From NCBI GenBank assembly GCA_948567375.1, contig OX419756.1, positions 48,498,333-48,562,332 of the forward strand: 64,000 nt of DNA. Direction: 5' to 3'. The notes beneath the pieces are model-generated. The model saw nothing but the letters and a program-made list of their open reading frames with translations. It did not search any database and had not been told where the DNA came from. Within the stretch, counting starts at the first letter, position 1; the number at the start of each line of letters is the position of its first letter. Position numbers and translations under genes: made by a program. Shown one piece after another: positions 1 through 10,092 of the stretch. Source of the DNA: Lunularia cruciata. Lineage: Eukaryota > Streptophyta > Marchantiopsida > Lunulariales > Lunulariaceae.

Positions 1-97
1 ATTTGATCAACCATTGTTTGATGCGGCACCTGGCCCTCCTCATATTGTTCTTGTGCAATCGGCTTGATCCACACCGCAAATACAGACTTATCTTCCT

Positions 98-283
98 CCA
101 AAGCTTGCTCTATGGCTGCTTCATTAACAAACTTCCCTTCTAGGGACTCATCTCTCTTCCAAGCTTGCTCCATGGTTGCCTTCTTGGCAAACTTCCCATC
201 TTGGGACTCATCTCCCTTCCAGATTTGCTCTATGGCTACCTTCTCAACAAACTTCCCATCTTGGGACTGACTATTCTTAGGTG
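98..283 (-). repeat. Three 63-bp tandem repeats in the GypA polyprotein linker
   Basis: Three near copies of a 63-bp unit lie in tandem. On the minus strand they encode a 21-residue charged unit of the type ESQDGK..KVAMEQALK. The homologous position of the other GypA copy (48917-49102) has the same triplication, so the array is a family trait and not a local event. Confidence 0.7.
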
Positions 284-1901
284 TCTTACTCACAAGTGCC
301 AGACAACCTAATCGGAAATTCCTACCTTGGTGTTGTACTTGAATTTGATGTCGGGTCCAATCGAATTAAACCTTATGAAGTTCAAGCCAAGGTAGACCCA
401 GAATGATATCATAGTGTAGAGGTGCCACTACAAACCTCATACACTCCAAATACTCCTTCTCAATTTTGAAGGTAACAGGATGCGAGGTGCAGAATGCAGA
501 ACCTTTTCTACCATCCGCCATCATCAAACTACTTCCAATCACTGGCTTGATAGGAATACCCAATTCCTTTGCTACTTGCATAGATATGCAATTCTCTGAA
601 CTTCCAAAATCAACCAAAATCCTACAACCCCAATAAGATATCGTACCTTGCAAGTGAAGCAAACTTGCATAGGTCGAGCCTACAATCCCATTGGAACTAA
701 TCAAGCTCCCAGTAGGTGGCTCAAAATCTCCTATTGGGATTCTTCATTTCCCTAATCATTTTGTTCCACAAACTCCATCTGGGCAACTTGTTGAGGTCGC
801 ACATTCCTAAGTGGACATTCAGCAATGCAATGTCCAACTTGGCAACAATAAAAGCAACCTCCATTATGTCGTAATCTTTCTCTATCTACTGTGCCAAGTG
901 GTCTTCGTTGGAGGGCAACAATCTCCATTGGTACCGGTTCTTCCACTCGTGGTACTGGTAGGTTTTGTATAGGTCGAGGTCGAGATCAAGTTGTCGCAAC
1001 TAAGGAATCAAAATGCTTAGCCAATTGCATGGCTTCTTCTACGTTTTGTAGCTCTTGCATGGTCACCTCCAATCTGGTTTGTGACTTCAATCCTTGCACA
1101 AATCGATCCAGAACTTCACCTTCTTGGATATTTGGAATTTGCATGATGATATTCTGAAATTGTGTGATATAGCTTCTCACTAAGCCAATCTGCCTCAATT
1201 CCGCCAATTTATCTCGTGCAGCTCGGGTGGCATTTATAGTCTGAAATTGACCAAGTATTACATCCTTGAATTCTGCCCATGTCAAAATTGGTGTAACAAT
1301 TTGTCGTTCAGCTCTTTCTACTCGGAATCGCCACCAAAGTTTTGCCACGCCATCCAACTAGCTAGAAGCCAAGAGAATTTGTTTCTGCTTGTCTTGAAGA
1401 TTGGTGGCTTCAAAGTAACATTCACGGTCAAACACAAAATTCTCCACTGTGCCTGGAAGATTCTTGCCTTCAAACACCTTGGGTTTTGAAAATCGAATGC
1501 GATCTTCTCCATCTCAAACTAGCGCTTTGTCTATCTGTTCTCATCATTGTTGGTCTCGTTCATCCAACAATCGAGTAAGATCCTCGATTTGTTGTTGCAT
1601 TGCAAGGATAACATCCGGTATTGCCGCCATCGCTACTACTCTATTTCACTACCCTCAATTTATCTAGTTGATTAATACATAGATACAACACGTCCACCGT
1701 TCTCCATAAGTTACAACTGGAAGTATCAAGGGTTCCTCTGACACAATGATCATATGTAGAAAATCTTGCCCAAAGCATGAGGTGATGAATTGTGTGAAAC
1801 GATGCTTTGGTAATATTTGGACATGAAAGTCCCAATGGTTTAGCGGAAGTGGATTTGGTGGTCCATAAATTCTATCCATCCCATTCCTGCTCTGATACCA
1901 A

Positions 1902-2327
1902 TGTAAAAGACCGAAACCGAGGAGAGAAATAGGAGAATAGAAACTCACATTGGGACACTTGAATGAGGGAAAACTCTGAATGCCTAGCATGAGCTTTGGC
2001 TTTGGTATTTATAGGTAGCATACAAGGCCCTTGAGAAACTTCTCAAGAAGCTTCCTCAAGCTGCTTTCTTAGAGTGCAAGCCAAGTTAACTAGGAAGTTT
2101 CTCAAGAAGCTTCCTTCTAGAAGCCGCCTACTTGGCGTGCAAGCTAAGCTAGTTGGAAGCTTCTAGAATCTTCCTTCTAGAAGCTACTTACTTAAGGTGC
2201 AAGCTAAGCTAACTAGGAAGCTTCCCAAGAAGCTTCCTAGATACTTCCAAAATATTCTAGGCTAATTTGTCTTATGTGCTACTTCGCGAGCCTAATTGAC
2301 TTCGTCGCTAAACTCCATATTGTTACA
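1902..2327 (-). repeat. GypA long terminal repeat (5' LTR)
   Basis: On the plus strand it runs from TGTAAAAGACCG to ATATTGTTACA, so it has TG...CA ends in both readings. It is about 426 bp and clearly similar to the LTRs at 42249-42716, 44574-44940 and 50722-51133. In transcription direction (minus) it holds heat-shock-element repeats, then a TATA box (TATAAATA, complement of 2006-2013), then the PBS-adjacent end. Confidence 0.9.
2056..2184 (-). promoter_or_regulatory. Heat-shock-element array in the GypA LTR
   Basis: At 2156-2173 four alternating units fit the canonical element exactly (GAAgcTTCtaGAAtcTTC), followed by TTCtaGAA at 2175-2182. Further GAAnnTTC dyads lie near 2060. All sit upstream of the TATA box at 2006-2013 when read in the element's transcription direction. 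This is the arrangement expected of a heat-inducible U3 promoter. Heat-shock-factor binding itself is inferred. Confidence 0.6.
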
Positions 2328-2637
2328 TTGAGTTAGTGTATCTAAGATATATAAGCTAAAAGAATCCTCATCTCCAAGAAGGGAAAGCAATGCACTCAAA
2401 CCTCCCAATGGGAAGTTAGAGGAGGTGAGGATTATATTTGGGCTCTAGACCTTGCATTTATGAGTCTAAACTCATAAACCCAAGGTCTCAAGATAAAGTG
2501 TGAAGCATGTACTGCCCAGGCTATATCCTCCATGGGACCCAAGATATGAGTATCATCCAATAGAGATAGAAAAAGACATGTGGAAAAGGTAGCTACCACT
2601 TCTCACAAAAGATATGTAGTGAGCTATTGTAATAATC
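2328..2637. other. Short spacer between GypA LTR and a solo LTR, no gene
   Basis: No coding signal is visible. An imperfect hairpin of two 19-nt arms lies at about 2447-2488 (arms AGACCTTGCATTTATGAGT and its near complement). Nothing else was recognised. Confidence 0.4.
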
Positions 2638-3365
2638 CGAGGACAAGAGAAGAGAGAAAACATAGATTTCACACTCAATCATCCGATGCTTCAAAGGAGC
2701 ACCTTCTCTTTATTTTACAAACAAAGAGGATCTCTTCCAAGGAAGCTCCACCATAGGATTAGGCACATAGATAGGTGACATGTTAGCAAGCTCCACCCTT
2801 GTATTACTTACTTTGATGGGTGACATGTTGGTCATGGTCCTATCTGGTTGGTCAAACAAGCTTTGACCAGAGGGAATCTTTTAGAGAATCTTCTTGTAGG
2901 AATCTCAAAATCACATGGATGAGGTACCATTGGAAAGTCCTTGGAGAGACAAAGCAAGGGGGAGGGATGGCCAGCCTTTCGACTCTTTAGGGAGGAATTT
3001 GCATATTTTTGAGACCTAATTCATCCATTTAGACCTCCAAAATTGCCTTCAAAGATTTTAGGCATATTTTGGTTCATACTCTATTATTAGGAGTCCCCTT
3101 TTGGTGATACCTCTTTCTGATCTGTTTATTCCATCATGTATAATATCCATCCATATGTTACCAAACCAATTCTCACCTTTAAATCATATGTCTAGCTATT
3201 GATTCTAAGGTTTTCAAGTCTATTTTGGTTTCTGCCCTATTTGTAAAAGTACTCTTTTAGTGATACTTCTATCTGATCTATTTTGACCATCATGTATAAC
3301 ATCATTCCAGATGTTACCAAGCCGAATTTCACATCTAGATCATATAGCTAGCTCTTGGTATTACA
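2638..3365 (-). repeat. Solo LTR, family GypB
   Basis: A 728-bp segment runs from TGTAATAATCCGAGG to TTGGTATTACA, with TG...CA ends. It aligns along its length with the segment at 21749-22476, and in the opposite orientation with 51918-52655. It is flanked by GCTAT and TCTAT, a near target-site duplication (4 of 5 bases). No internal region adjoins it, so it is a solo LTR left after recombination. Strand is given by analogy with the GypB body at 51.1-54.4 kb. Confidence 0.75.
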
Positions 3366-5060
3366 TCTATGGTAAATAAGCACCTTCCCAAAGGATCTCC
3401 CTTGCATGTACCCTTTGTTAACACTAGTTGAGTGAAGTCTCTTATGGTAGTATGGTGGCCGTACAACAATGGTGTCTCAATGCCATAGAAAGTATGCACA
3501 AAAGGAATCAAAGATGGGATATGCTTCTTATAAAACAAAGAGCTCAAAATGACATCCACTTGGATGACCACCCAATCAGGATGGAGGTCCAAGGAAGCTC
3601 TAATGCCCGCAATAACCATCTCAGAACCACATGACTTGACTATTTCATATTGTGAGGAGACAAGAAAGATGAAAAGGATTTTCAAAGTTGTAGGCAAATG
3701 GTGCATGACAATAAATGCAAGAAGACCCCCTTATGGCTATGGAGCGTATACCAAATGTCTCCTTGGATAGAGCCAAGAAATGAGATGCACCAAACAAACA
3801 AGTTATACTTGGGGGCACCAAGCCCAAGGCAAGATGCTGGCAAAAAGTAAAAAGAAGAAGGAAGCTTGAGTCTGGCAAGTTGGGAGAAAGAAAATCATGT
3901 AAATGCTCAAAAACTAGCCTAAAGGACCCCTTGCTGAGAAACCTAGAGAGTGGAGTAGAGCATGTGCAAAGAAGGACTCTACAAGCTATGACTTCTCATT
4001 AGGTATAATCATGGACAAAAGAAGGAAGGTCATATGTGGCAAATGGGTGGAGATCCTATAAAGCTAAGAGTGTAAATAGAAAAAGGTATTGGTCTGGAGG
4101 GTGAGAGTGCCTATACTACTTGCTGATACTCCCCTACCTATCCTAACATCAAAGAATGACATAGATGACAATGCTCTAGAGGTAGAGTGGAGCTTGTGGA
4201 GACTCTATGATCTGTCTGGCTTCCACCTTTGCTCAGATGGTGTACTCTTCCTGTAAAGCAACCCAATCTCTTCATTAAAACCAATGAATCTGATGGTTGT
4301 CTTGCAATGTTTGGATGCAGCCCCATGTACAGGAAGAAGTAGAGTTCATTAAGGGAAGAGAGCTAGTAGGATACAAGTAGAAACAACTCTCTCTTGATTG
4401 TTTGCCAAGGTATTGCATAGGAGTATGGAAAGTGTGAAGCCCACAAGGTAGTGAATGGGCATCGAGATCATGGTATACATGCAAGGACAGGAGAGGCTTG
4501 GAAGTAGGGCCTGAAGGAGATCCTAAGAGTGGAGCCAAGAGTAAGACTTAAGTGGTGCATGTAGTAAGAGGGTTAGGGTATGAAGAGGGTCTAGGGGGGT
4601 AGGCAGTGAAGTGGCCACTACTCTCATCCATAAACATTTAGCTTGCTCTCGATGTTGTGCCAAGCCAAACCCCACCCATGGGCAATCAAGACAAGACTAC
4701 ATAGGTCGCTAGTGAGGTGGGATGTAAGGGGGTGCTATGGGGGCAAATTGAAGGATGATGAGGGGTCTGGAGGGATGGGGGAGAGGATCAAACCAAGTGA
4801 AGGTGGTGGTGGATCTAGGAAGCCAAGAAGAAAGGTCATGGGAGGAGGAGGAGGCACAAAAGGGATAATGGATGGAGGATCCTCCATGGGACAATCCACT
4901 AATAGAGTATCCTCTAGAGGAGCATCAACCAATGGAGTATCCACCATAATAGAATCAGCAAAAGTAGGTTCCTCATCTAAGGACTGTGGAGGATACGGCA
5001 AAGGAGGAGAGGTGACTCCATCAAAAGGTACGTGGGCCCCTATGGGAGTGTACTAGATTA
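3366..5060 (-). mobile_element. Decayed LINE-like retrotransposon with reverse-transcriptase remnant
   Basis: On the minus strand 3335-3706 reads as a reverse-transcriptase core: a VVIQVDV catalytic-strand-like stretch, a block around FVHTFYGIETPLLYGHHT, and a GDPLG turn. This is the order seen in non-LTR type RTs of plants and protists. Upstream, 3645-3878 holds a GIRSIAI block typical of the RT fingers (compare GIRPIAI), in another frame. Further upstream (4138-5001) are open stretches including an acidic/proline-rich segment (VDTPLVDAPLEDTLLVD followed by PPPPP and DPPPP, 4735-5001) that may be the N-terminal part of the same element. Several frameshifts separate the blocks, and the catalytic YxDD-type box was not found. 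The left end is cut by the solo LTR. The family assignment is by motif order only. Confidence 0.55.
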
Positions 5061-8000
5061 GACGGTGCCTATAGTGATGTTCTAGATGCACATTAGGGAT
5101 ATGGGGTGCTAGATGATGAATGTTGCATGTGGTAGTTCCTCTAGCTACTCGTGCCAAAGAATGAAGTGAAGGCATTGTGAAACAAAATACTGAATCTGCA
5201 AGGAGTCTCTCAACTCCTTGTAGATGTAATCCAATGCATGATTAAAAAAGTACTTACCAAAACCCCAAACTAAGACACCAATAGCCAAAAGATAAAAACA
5301 CCAACACATTTGAACATATCTAGAATAACAATGAAAATTGAAAAAACTGAACTAAGATGACAAAAGCAAAAAGATGAAAACATCTAAAAACACCCAACAC
5401 ATAAACATGTAGAGAATAAAAATGAAAACTAAAAAAAATGAACAATGGTGGAAAGATAAGGAATGGAGGAAGACAGCACATCTGCTAGTGAGTGATAGTC
5501 TTCATTCTGCAAGCTCCATTGTGTCTAGTACAAGAACCTTTGGTACAAGAAAAAATTGATAGAAGAACCTTATGGCAAAAGAAGTTTCAGTATAAGAACT
5601 TGACCTCACCAAATCCCCAAATTTTCCCAATGCTTCTCTTACCACAATAGGTGATCTATTTACATAATCTTATCCCAAAGGAGAAATGAAAGTAAACTTT
5701 CTCCTTATGCCAAACAGTACCAAATGGTCACCAAAGCCATGCGCTACTAAAACCAGGTCTAAAGTTGCATCAGATCAGATCCCGCACCCGCTTGGCCCCT
5801 GTCTTCTTCCAAATATATTCAAGACATACTCATTTCCCTTCCATGGTCTCAACAACTGATTCTTCTCGCAGTCCAAGAGGATAGTGCACCCGCTACCACA
5901 TGCGGACAGCCTCTAGATCCACAACGAGTTCAATTGAACTGCCCCGTCATACTAGTTCCATCTTTCCATGCAATGGCTCGATCGACCCACTCGCTTGGAA
6001 ACGTTCCTCAAAACCTACAATTTATAGTACTTGTTCTCACAAGAGCACTTACCAGACCTTATAATTTTGGGAGAATGATGCATACTGTTGTTGTCTCCGT
6101 TCATGCATTGTTGGGTTACATACAAGCGGTACTAAATTGAAATAAGTTGAAAGTCGCTATCGAAGGTCTATTGTATTTGTCAGGTTACCAGAGTTTGCAT
6201 TGTTTGGTGGTTCGATGTCTCCTACACTTGCAAATCTAGCCTCCTTAGAGGAACTAGACTTGAGCCATATCTATTCTGAAGAAAAATTTCACCAGAGCTC
6301 AGGCAGACCTTGTTCCAGAGTGTGTTGAACTATAGTTAAAATGGTACATGTAGGTATCAGGTTAAGATAGCGTGAATGTCCTCAAGGGGCTTGTAACCTC
6401 TCGTCCATTACTATCCCACTGCCCGCACCAAACCCATCTTCTATAAATCATTGAATTTTCAAATTTTCTCTGCAATTCTTTAACGGTTCAAGGTTTGAAT
6501 TTCTAAGTGCTCAAATCCAAATGGTAAAAACCTCTCATCTCAATCATGGCAAGGAATCAACTTTTACTCCACTCGAAGCTCTCTAATCTACTCTAATTTG
6601 GCTCTACTTCTCATGCATTGAGGCGCCCGTTGCCATAGCCAGCCATCGTTCACAGCACGTTTTTCCAAGATACCGTCAAGAGAAGTTAAATAAACTGCAC
6701 TCACACGCCAAAAGAAGTCATGAATGAAGACTTTAGTAGCACTTCGTGGTGGGCATTTCCAGGCTTCAATCTCCATAGAGCATACACACACTGGAGCTTT
6801 CCGTTATACCCAAGAATTTGGATAAATACTTATGTCAACTAACAATATAAATAGAGGTCTTGTCCGAAGAGGTCCCAATTTGCCCGACAAAGAAACACAA
6901 TCTTTATGATACTTTTCAAGAATATGAGTGTATATCGTGCATGACAAGACCTTTATGTTAAGGTAAAAATAGATTAAGTATCTGGACACTCCCGACATAG
7001 AGACCACACAACTTTTATGAAGAAGATTTCTTGCATATGGATGACAATAATCGAAAGACGACAACTTATCCTCCGATTCGATAAAGATTATGTATCCTAA
7101 ATCTTTGGAGAAAAGCAAGAGGGCACGTAAAAAAACAGGCGGCGATTTGAAAATCATTCTGGGCACAAATTCTTTTCTGGAATATTTAATGGAAAAGAAA
7201 AAGAAACGCCAGAGCATTTTGGGTATAAGAAACATCTTTTAAATGCGTAATAGTATCACAGAAACAAAAGGAGAGGGGAATCATACCTGTCATTGCCGCC
7301 CAACTACCCTTCCCTTCCCAAACTACAGTAGATAGGATGCACAGTTGGGAGCTGCTTTGTTCCTTCATCAGATATCATGGTAGAAAGTTGCAGTCTGTGC
7401 ATGCCACCTGTCGCTCAACTGAGTGTCCTACAGCGGTAGTCTCTTACAGCTAAGGTCGATCGGCATCCGAGGGATGGTCATTTGGTGGACGGAACAAACG
7501 GGGTTTTCTTCGTTCCCAAAGGAATGTGCTCTAGTTCTAAGTCAAAGTCAAGCATCCCTGGCACCCCTCTCGAGGCCACTTAGACCCTCCTATGTGTTGC
7601 CCTTGGGATAGGCACCTATAGTGGTCGTGTGTTTAATGTTTTCAATTTTCTTTGAGCTTTACGTTCACAATATGAATGAATAAGATATATATCTACTAAT
7701 TTTTTTTTGTCTAGTGGTTGTTTAGATGCACCCTCTTCCTGGTACATCCTACCCTGCCTTTCTTTACATAATCGTATTCCCTTTCTGCAAAAGTACCTTC
7801 ATGGAGGGTAATATATTACAACGCACTAATATTGAGACAGTGCATGTCGTAGAGTAGTATTTGCAAAGGTTGAGAGGAAACCTTTAGAAACGACAAACTT
7901 GAAGATACGAGCGATATTTTGAAGTTTGTTATATACTTTGATATTTGTTTATATATCTCGGTTTGATTCTTGAGTCACGTAAGATCTGTGAAAGTGTCAA

Positions 8001-9190
8001 AGAGCCTTTATCACTAGGCGTCTAACATTATATTAGAAGCTATGAGAATGAGTCAGTGTCTCAGAATGAGAATAATTTTACGCACCCCTTGGTGATCTAA
8101 CTTTTCTTGGAGGTGGGCCATGATGTGAAGTGCTTGTGATAACTCGGATCATTTTATCATCTGCTAAGAAAGACGTCCCTCAATCTTATTCAATAGCAAT
8201 AGCAATAGTTAGACTCATTACACTCTCAATTACAAAATTGAATTTATTCTCTTATTCTTTGTAAGCTCTTGGGGTTGAGATGGAGTAGATAAGGCCTTCA
8301 AGGGAACTCAACAGCTCAATGTGTAACTTTCAAGACGATCTGCAGAAAGTATCGAAAAGGTATGAGTAGATCCCTCAACGCTGATGATCATTCTTGATCC
8401 GAAACCCTTCCAAATAATTCGCATGGCAAGAATCCGCACCAGCATCAGCAGTTTGTAACCATTCTGCGTCAAGTTTACAGGTTCCACCGTAATGATATAT
8501 AGAATCCAAAGGGTAGCTCAAGTTGAGTTACAGGAAACTTCAAGAGCCATAAAAAGGGCTGTGATCATGAAACTCAATTGATAAAGATCGTACACGTTTC
8601 TTGCAATTTCAAAGAGCTCCTCCCTGTTCTTTTAATTAACGGGCATTGTACAGAATGATCGAATTCCGTCGTACATTCCATTATACGGGGTGGAGTCGAT
8701 GCCGCAAAGGCATTACAGTACACGTGTGGTCATCCTGCTCGAAGGGTTCCGGCACAATGGAGTGTTACTTCCAGGGCGTGCCCCATATGGCGGAACCGCA
8801 AGACTATAGGCTTAGCCGTCGCGTCCACAGAAACCCAACCCTCTGCCCTGGCAACTAACCTGGGTTACCCGCAAACCCTACTTGGCAGCATCCAGTTGCT
8901 ACGCACCATACAACAATACTGTATTAAGAAAGGCACATACCTGACGGACGTCCCGTATGGAGCTTCACTTGGACGGGCTGCGGGAGGTGTTACTCAAGTT
9001 CAAACTACAGTAAACTTCCTCAAGGACGCGAACTCTTCTCCCATAGTCTTCCCGCAATGCGCAGAGTGGAGTAGGGGGGTCGGATCGGGGGTTAGGAACA
9101 ACTCACGCACCCGGCGCAGGGAGGGGTTAGTTGGGTACTGACTTTTTGTTTTTACGTCCGTCCGTTGCCAAAGTCTGTCCGCCATTAGGA
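5061..9190. other. Intergenic region, no gene recognised
   Basis: Only short open frames without recognisable domains occur here. The longest (6804-7235, minus) has no motif or codon pattern that suggests a protein. Around 6190-6300 a short plus-strand stretch resembles a leucine-rich repeat and is listed separately. The segment from 5240 to 5450 is A-rich and low in complexity. Confidence 0.4.
6183..6318 (+). pseudogene. Possible leucine-rich-repeat gene fragment
   Basis: Starting just after a good acceptor-like site (TTTGTCAG, ending 6182), one frame reads LPEFALFGG, then SPTLANLASLEELDLSH, then a stop after about 45 codons. The LxxLxxLDLSH pattern is that of plant LRR proteins. No neighbouring repeats or kinase domain were found, so it is at best a stray exon or a chance match. 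Confidence 0.25.
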
Positions 9191-10092
9191 AGGAACGCCT
9201 GCATTACTGGCCGAAATCACTCCTGCTTACTGCATACTGCAAGCTGTAGAATCTGAGAAGAGTCCGTGCTCTTCTTGCTTCCATCCTTCTTCCTTCCAGA
9301 ATAGTGGGCATTCCCCACATTCAAGAGAGGGAGAGATATTGGCCTCCTGCACAACCAACCCCGGGTGCATTCATTGAATTCCAGAGAGACAGAGCAGACC
9401 GCTGATCTCACTTTCACAGCTCCCTCCTGCTGCTGCTGCGACTCAACATCAAAGCTAGCCAGACACTGAGAGGAGCAAAGCGATTGAGAGAATACATACG
9501 TCTACGAGAGTTGTGCTCCGTGCGGATCCTCGGCGCATTGCAGTCTTTCGGTGGCATCGGAGGAAGCTTGTAGTTGTCAGTGTCTTCATCCTCTCTGGTT
9601 GTGTTTGTTTGTATCGGCGGCTGTCGGGATAGATACAGATCTATCCCTCTCTCTGTGTTCCGTTACTTGTGGTGGCAATACTTACATATTTCTTTCGGTG
9701 CTGGGACGAGTGTGACTGGAGCTGGACAGCGAATAAGCAAGGAACGGGACATTCATTCAGATGTGGAAGAAGAGGAGGTAGAGAAGAGCTGGAAGGGTGA
9801 AGTGCAGAGTTTTAGGAGTGCGACAATCGGATCGAGGAAAGGAGGAGTGGTTCGTTCCACATTGGGGGGAGGAGGAGTAGGAGATCAGGTAGTCGGAAGA
9901 GCGTTTCCGTCGTTGTTTTTTGGAGAAGAAAGACGTGTGTAGAGACGAGAGCGTGGTGGGTTCTTTGCTGTAGAGCGAAGAAAGGGGGAAAGGAGGTAAG
10001 TTAGAGAGGAGGCTTAGTACAGAGGTTGGAGGGCAAGGAAGGAAGAAGGCGAAGGACATTGCGGGTAGCACAGTATTGCAGAGATTGAAAAC
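9191..10092 (+). promoter_or_regulatory. Upstream region / probable 5' leader of the glycosylase gene
   Basis: This is a CT- and GA-rich stretch immediately before the glycosylase start codon. An open frame at 9574-9942 starts with TTG and has no ATG inside, so it is not taken as an upstream ORF. The ATG at 10093 has A at position -3. No TATA box was recognised, and the transcription start is unknown. Confidence 0.35.

Larger units (their letters stand above)
1..2327 (-). mobile_element. Ty3/Gypsy LTR retrotransposon (family GypA), 5' part; continues past the left edge
   Basis: Reading leftward on the minus strand there is an LTR (1902-2327), then a primer-binding site directly inside it that matches the plant tRNA-iMet type (TGGTATCAGAGC, about 1889-1900). 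Next come a gag region (about 986-1650, with the retrotransposon gag signature around the WWRF and RFVQGLKSQ residues), a CCHC zinc knuckle (CFYC..H..C, 815-856), and an aspartic-protease-like segment (366-704). A charged linker made of three 63-bp tandem repeats lies at about 98-283. Reverse transcriptase and integrase would lie outside the window. The copy is a fossil with several breaks. The same family recurs at 42249-44573 and 44574-51133. Confidence 0.9.

Noticed and set aside
6804-7235. 143-codon minus-strand frame
   Set aside because: No recognisable motif, atypical composition and no neighbouring exon signals.
9574-9942. 122-codon frame upstream of the glycosylase start, as a possible uORF
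   Set aside because: It begins with TTG and contains no ATG; nothing suggests translation.
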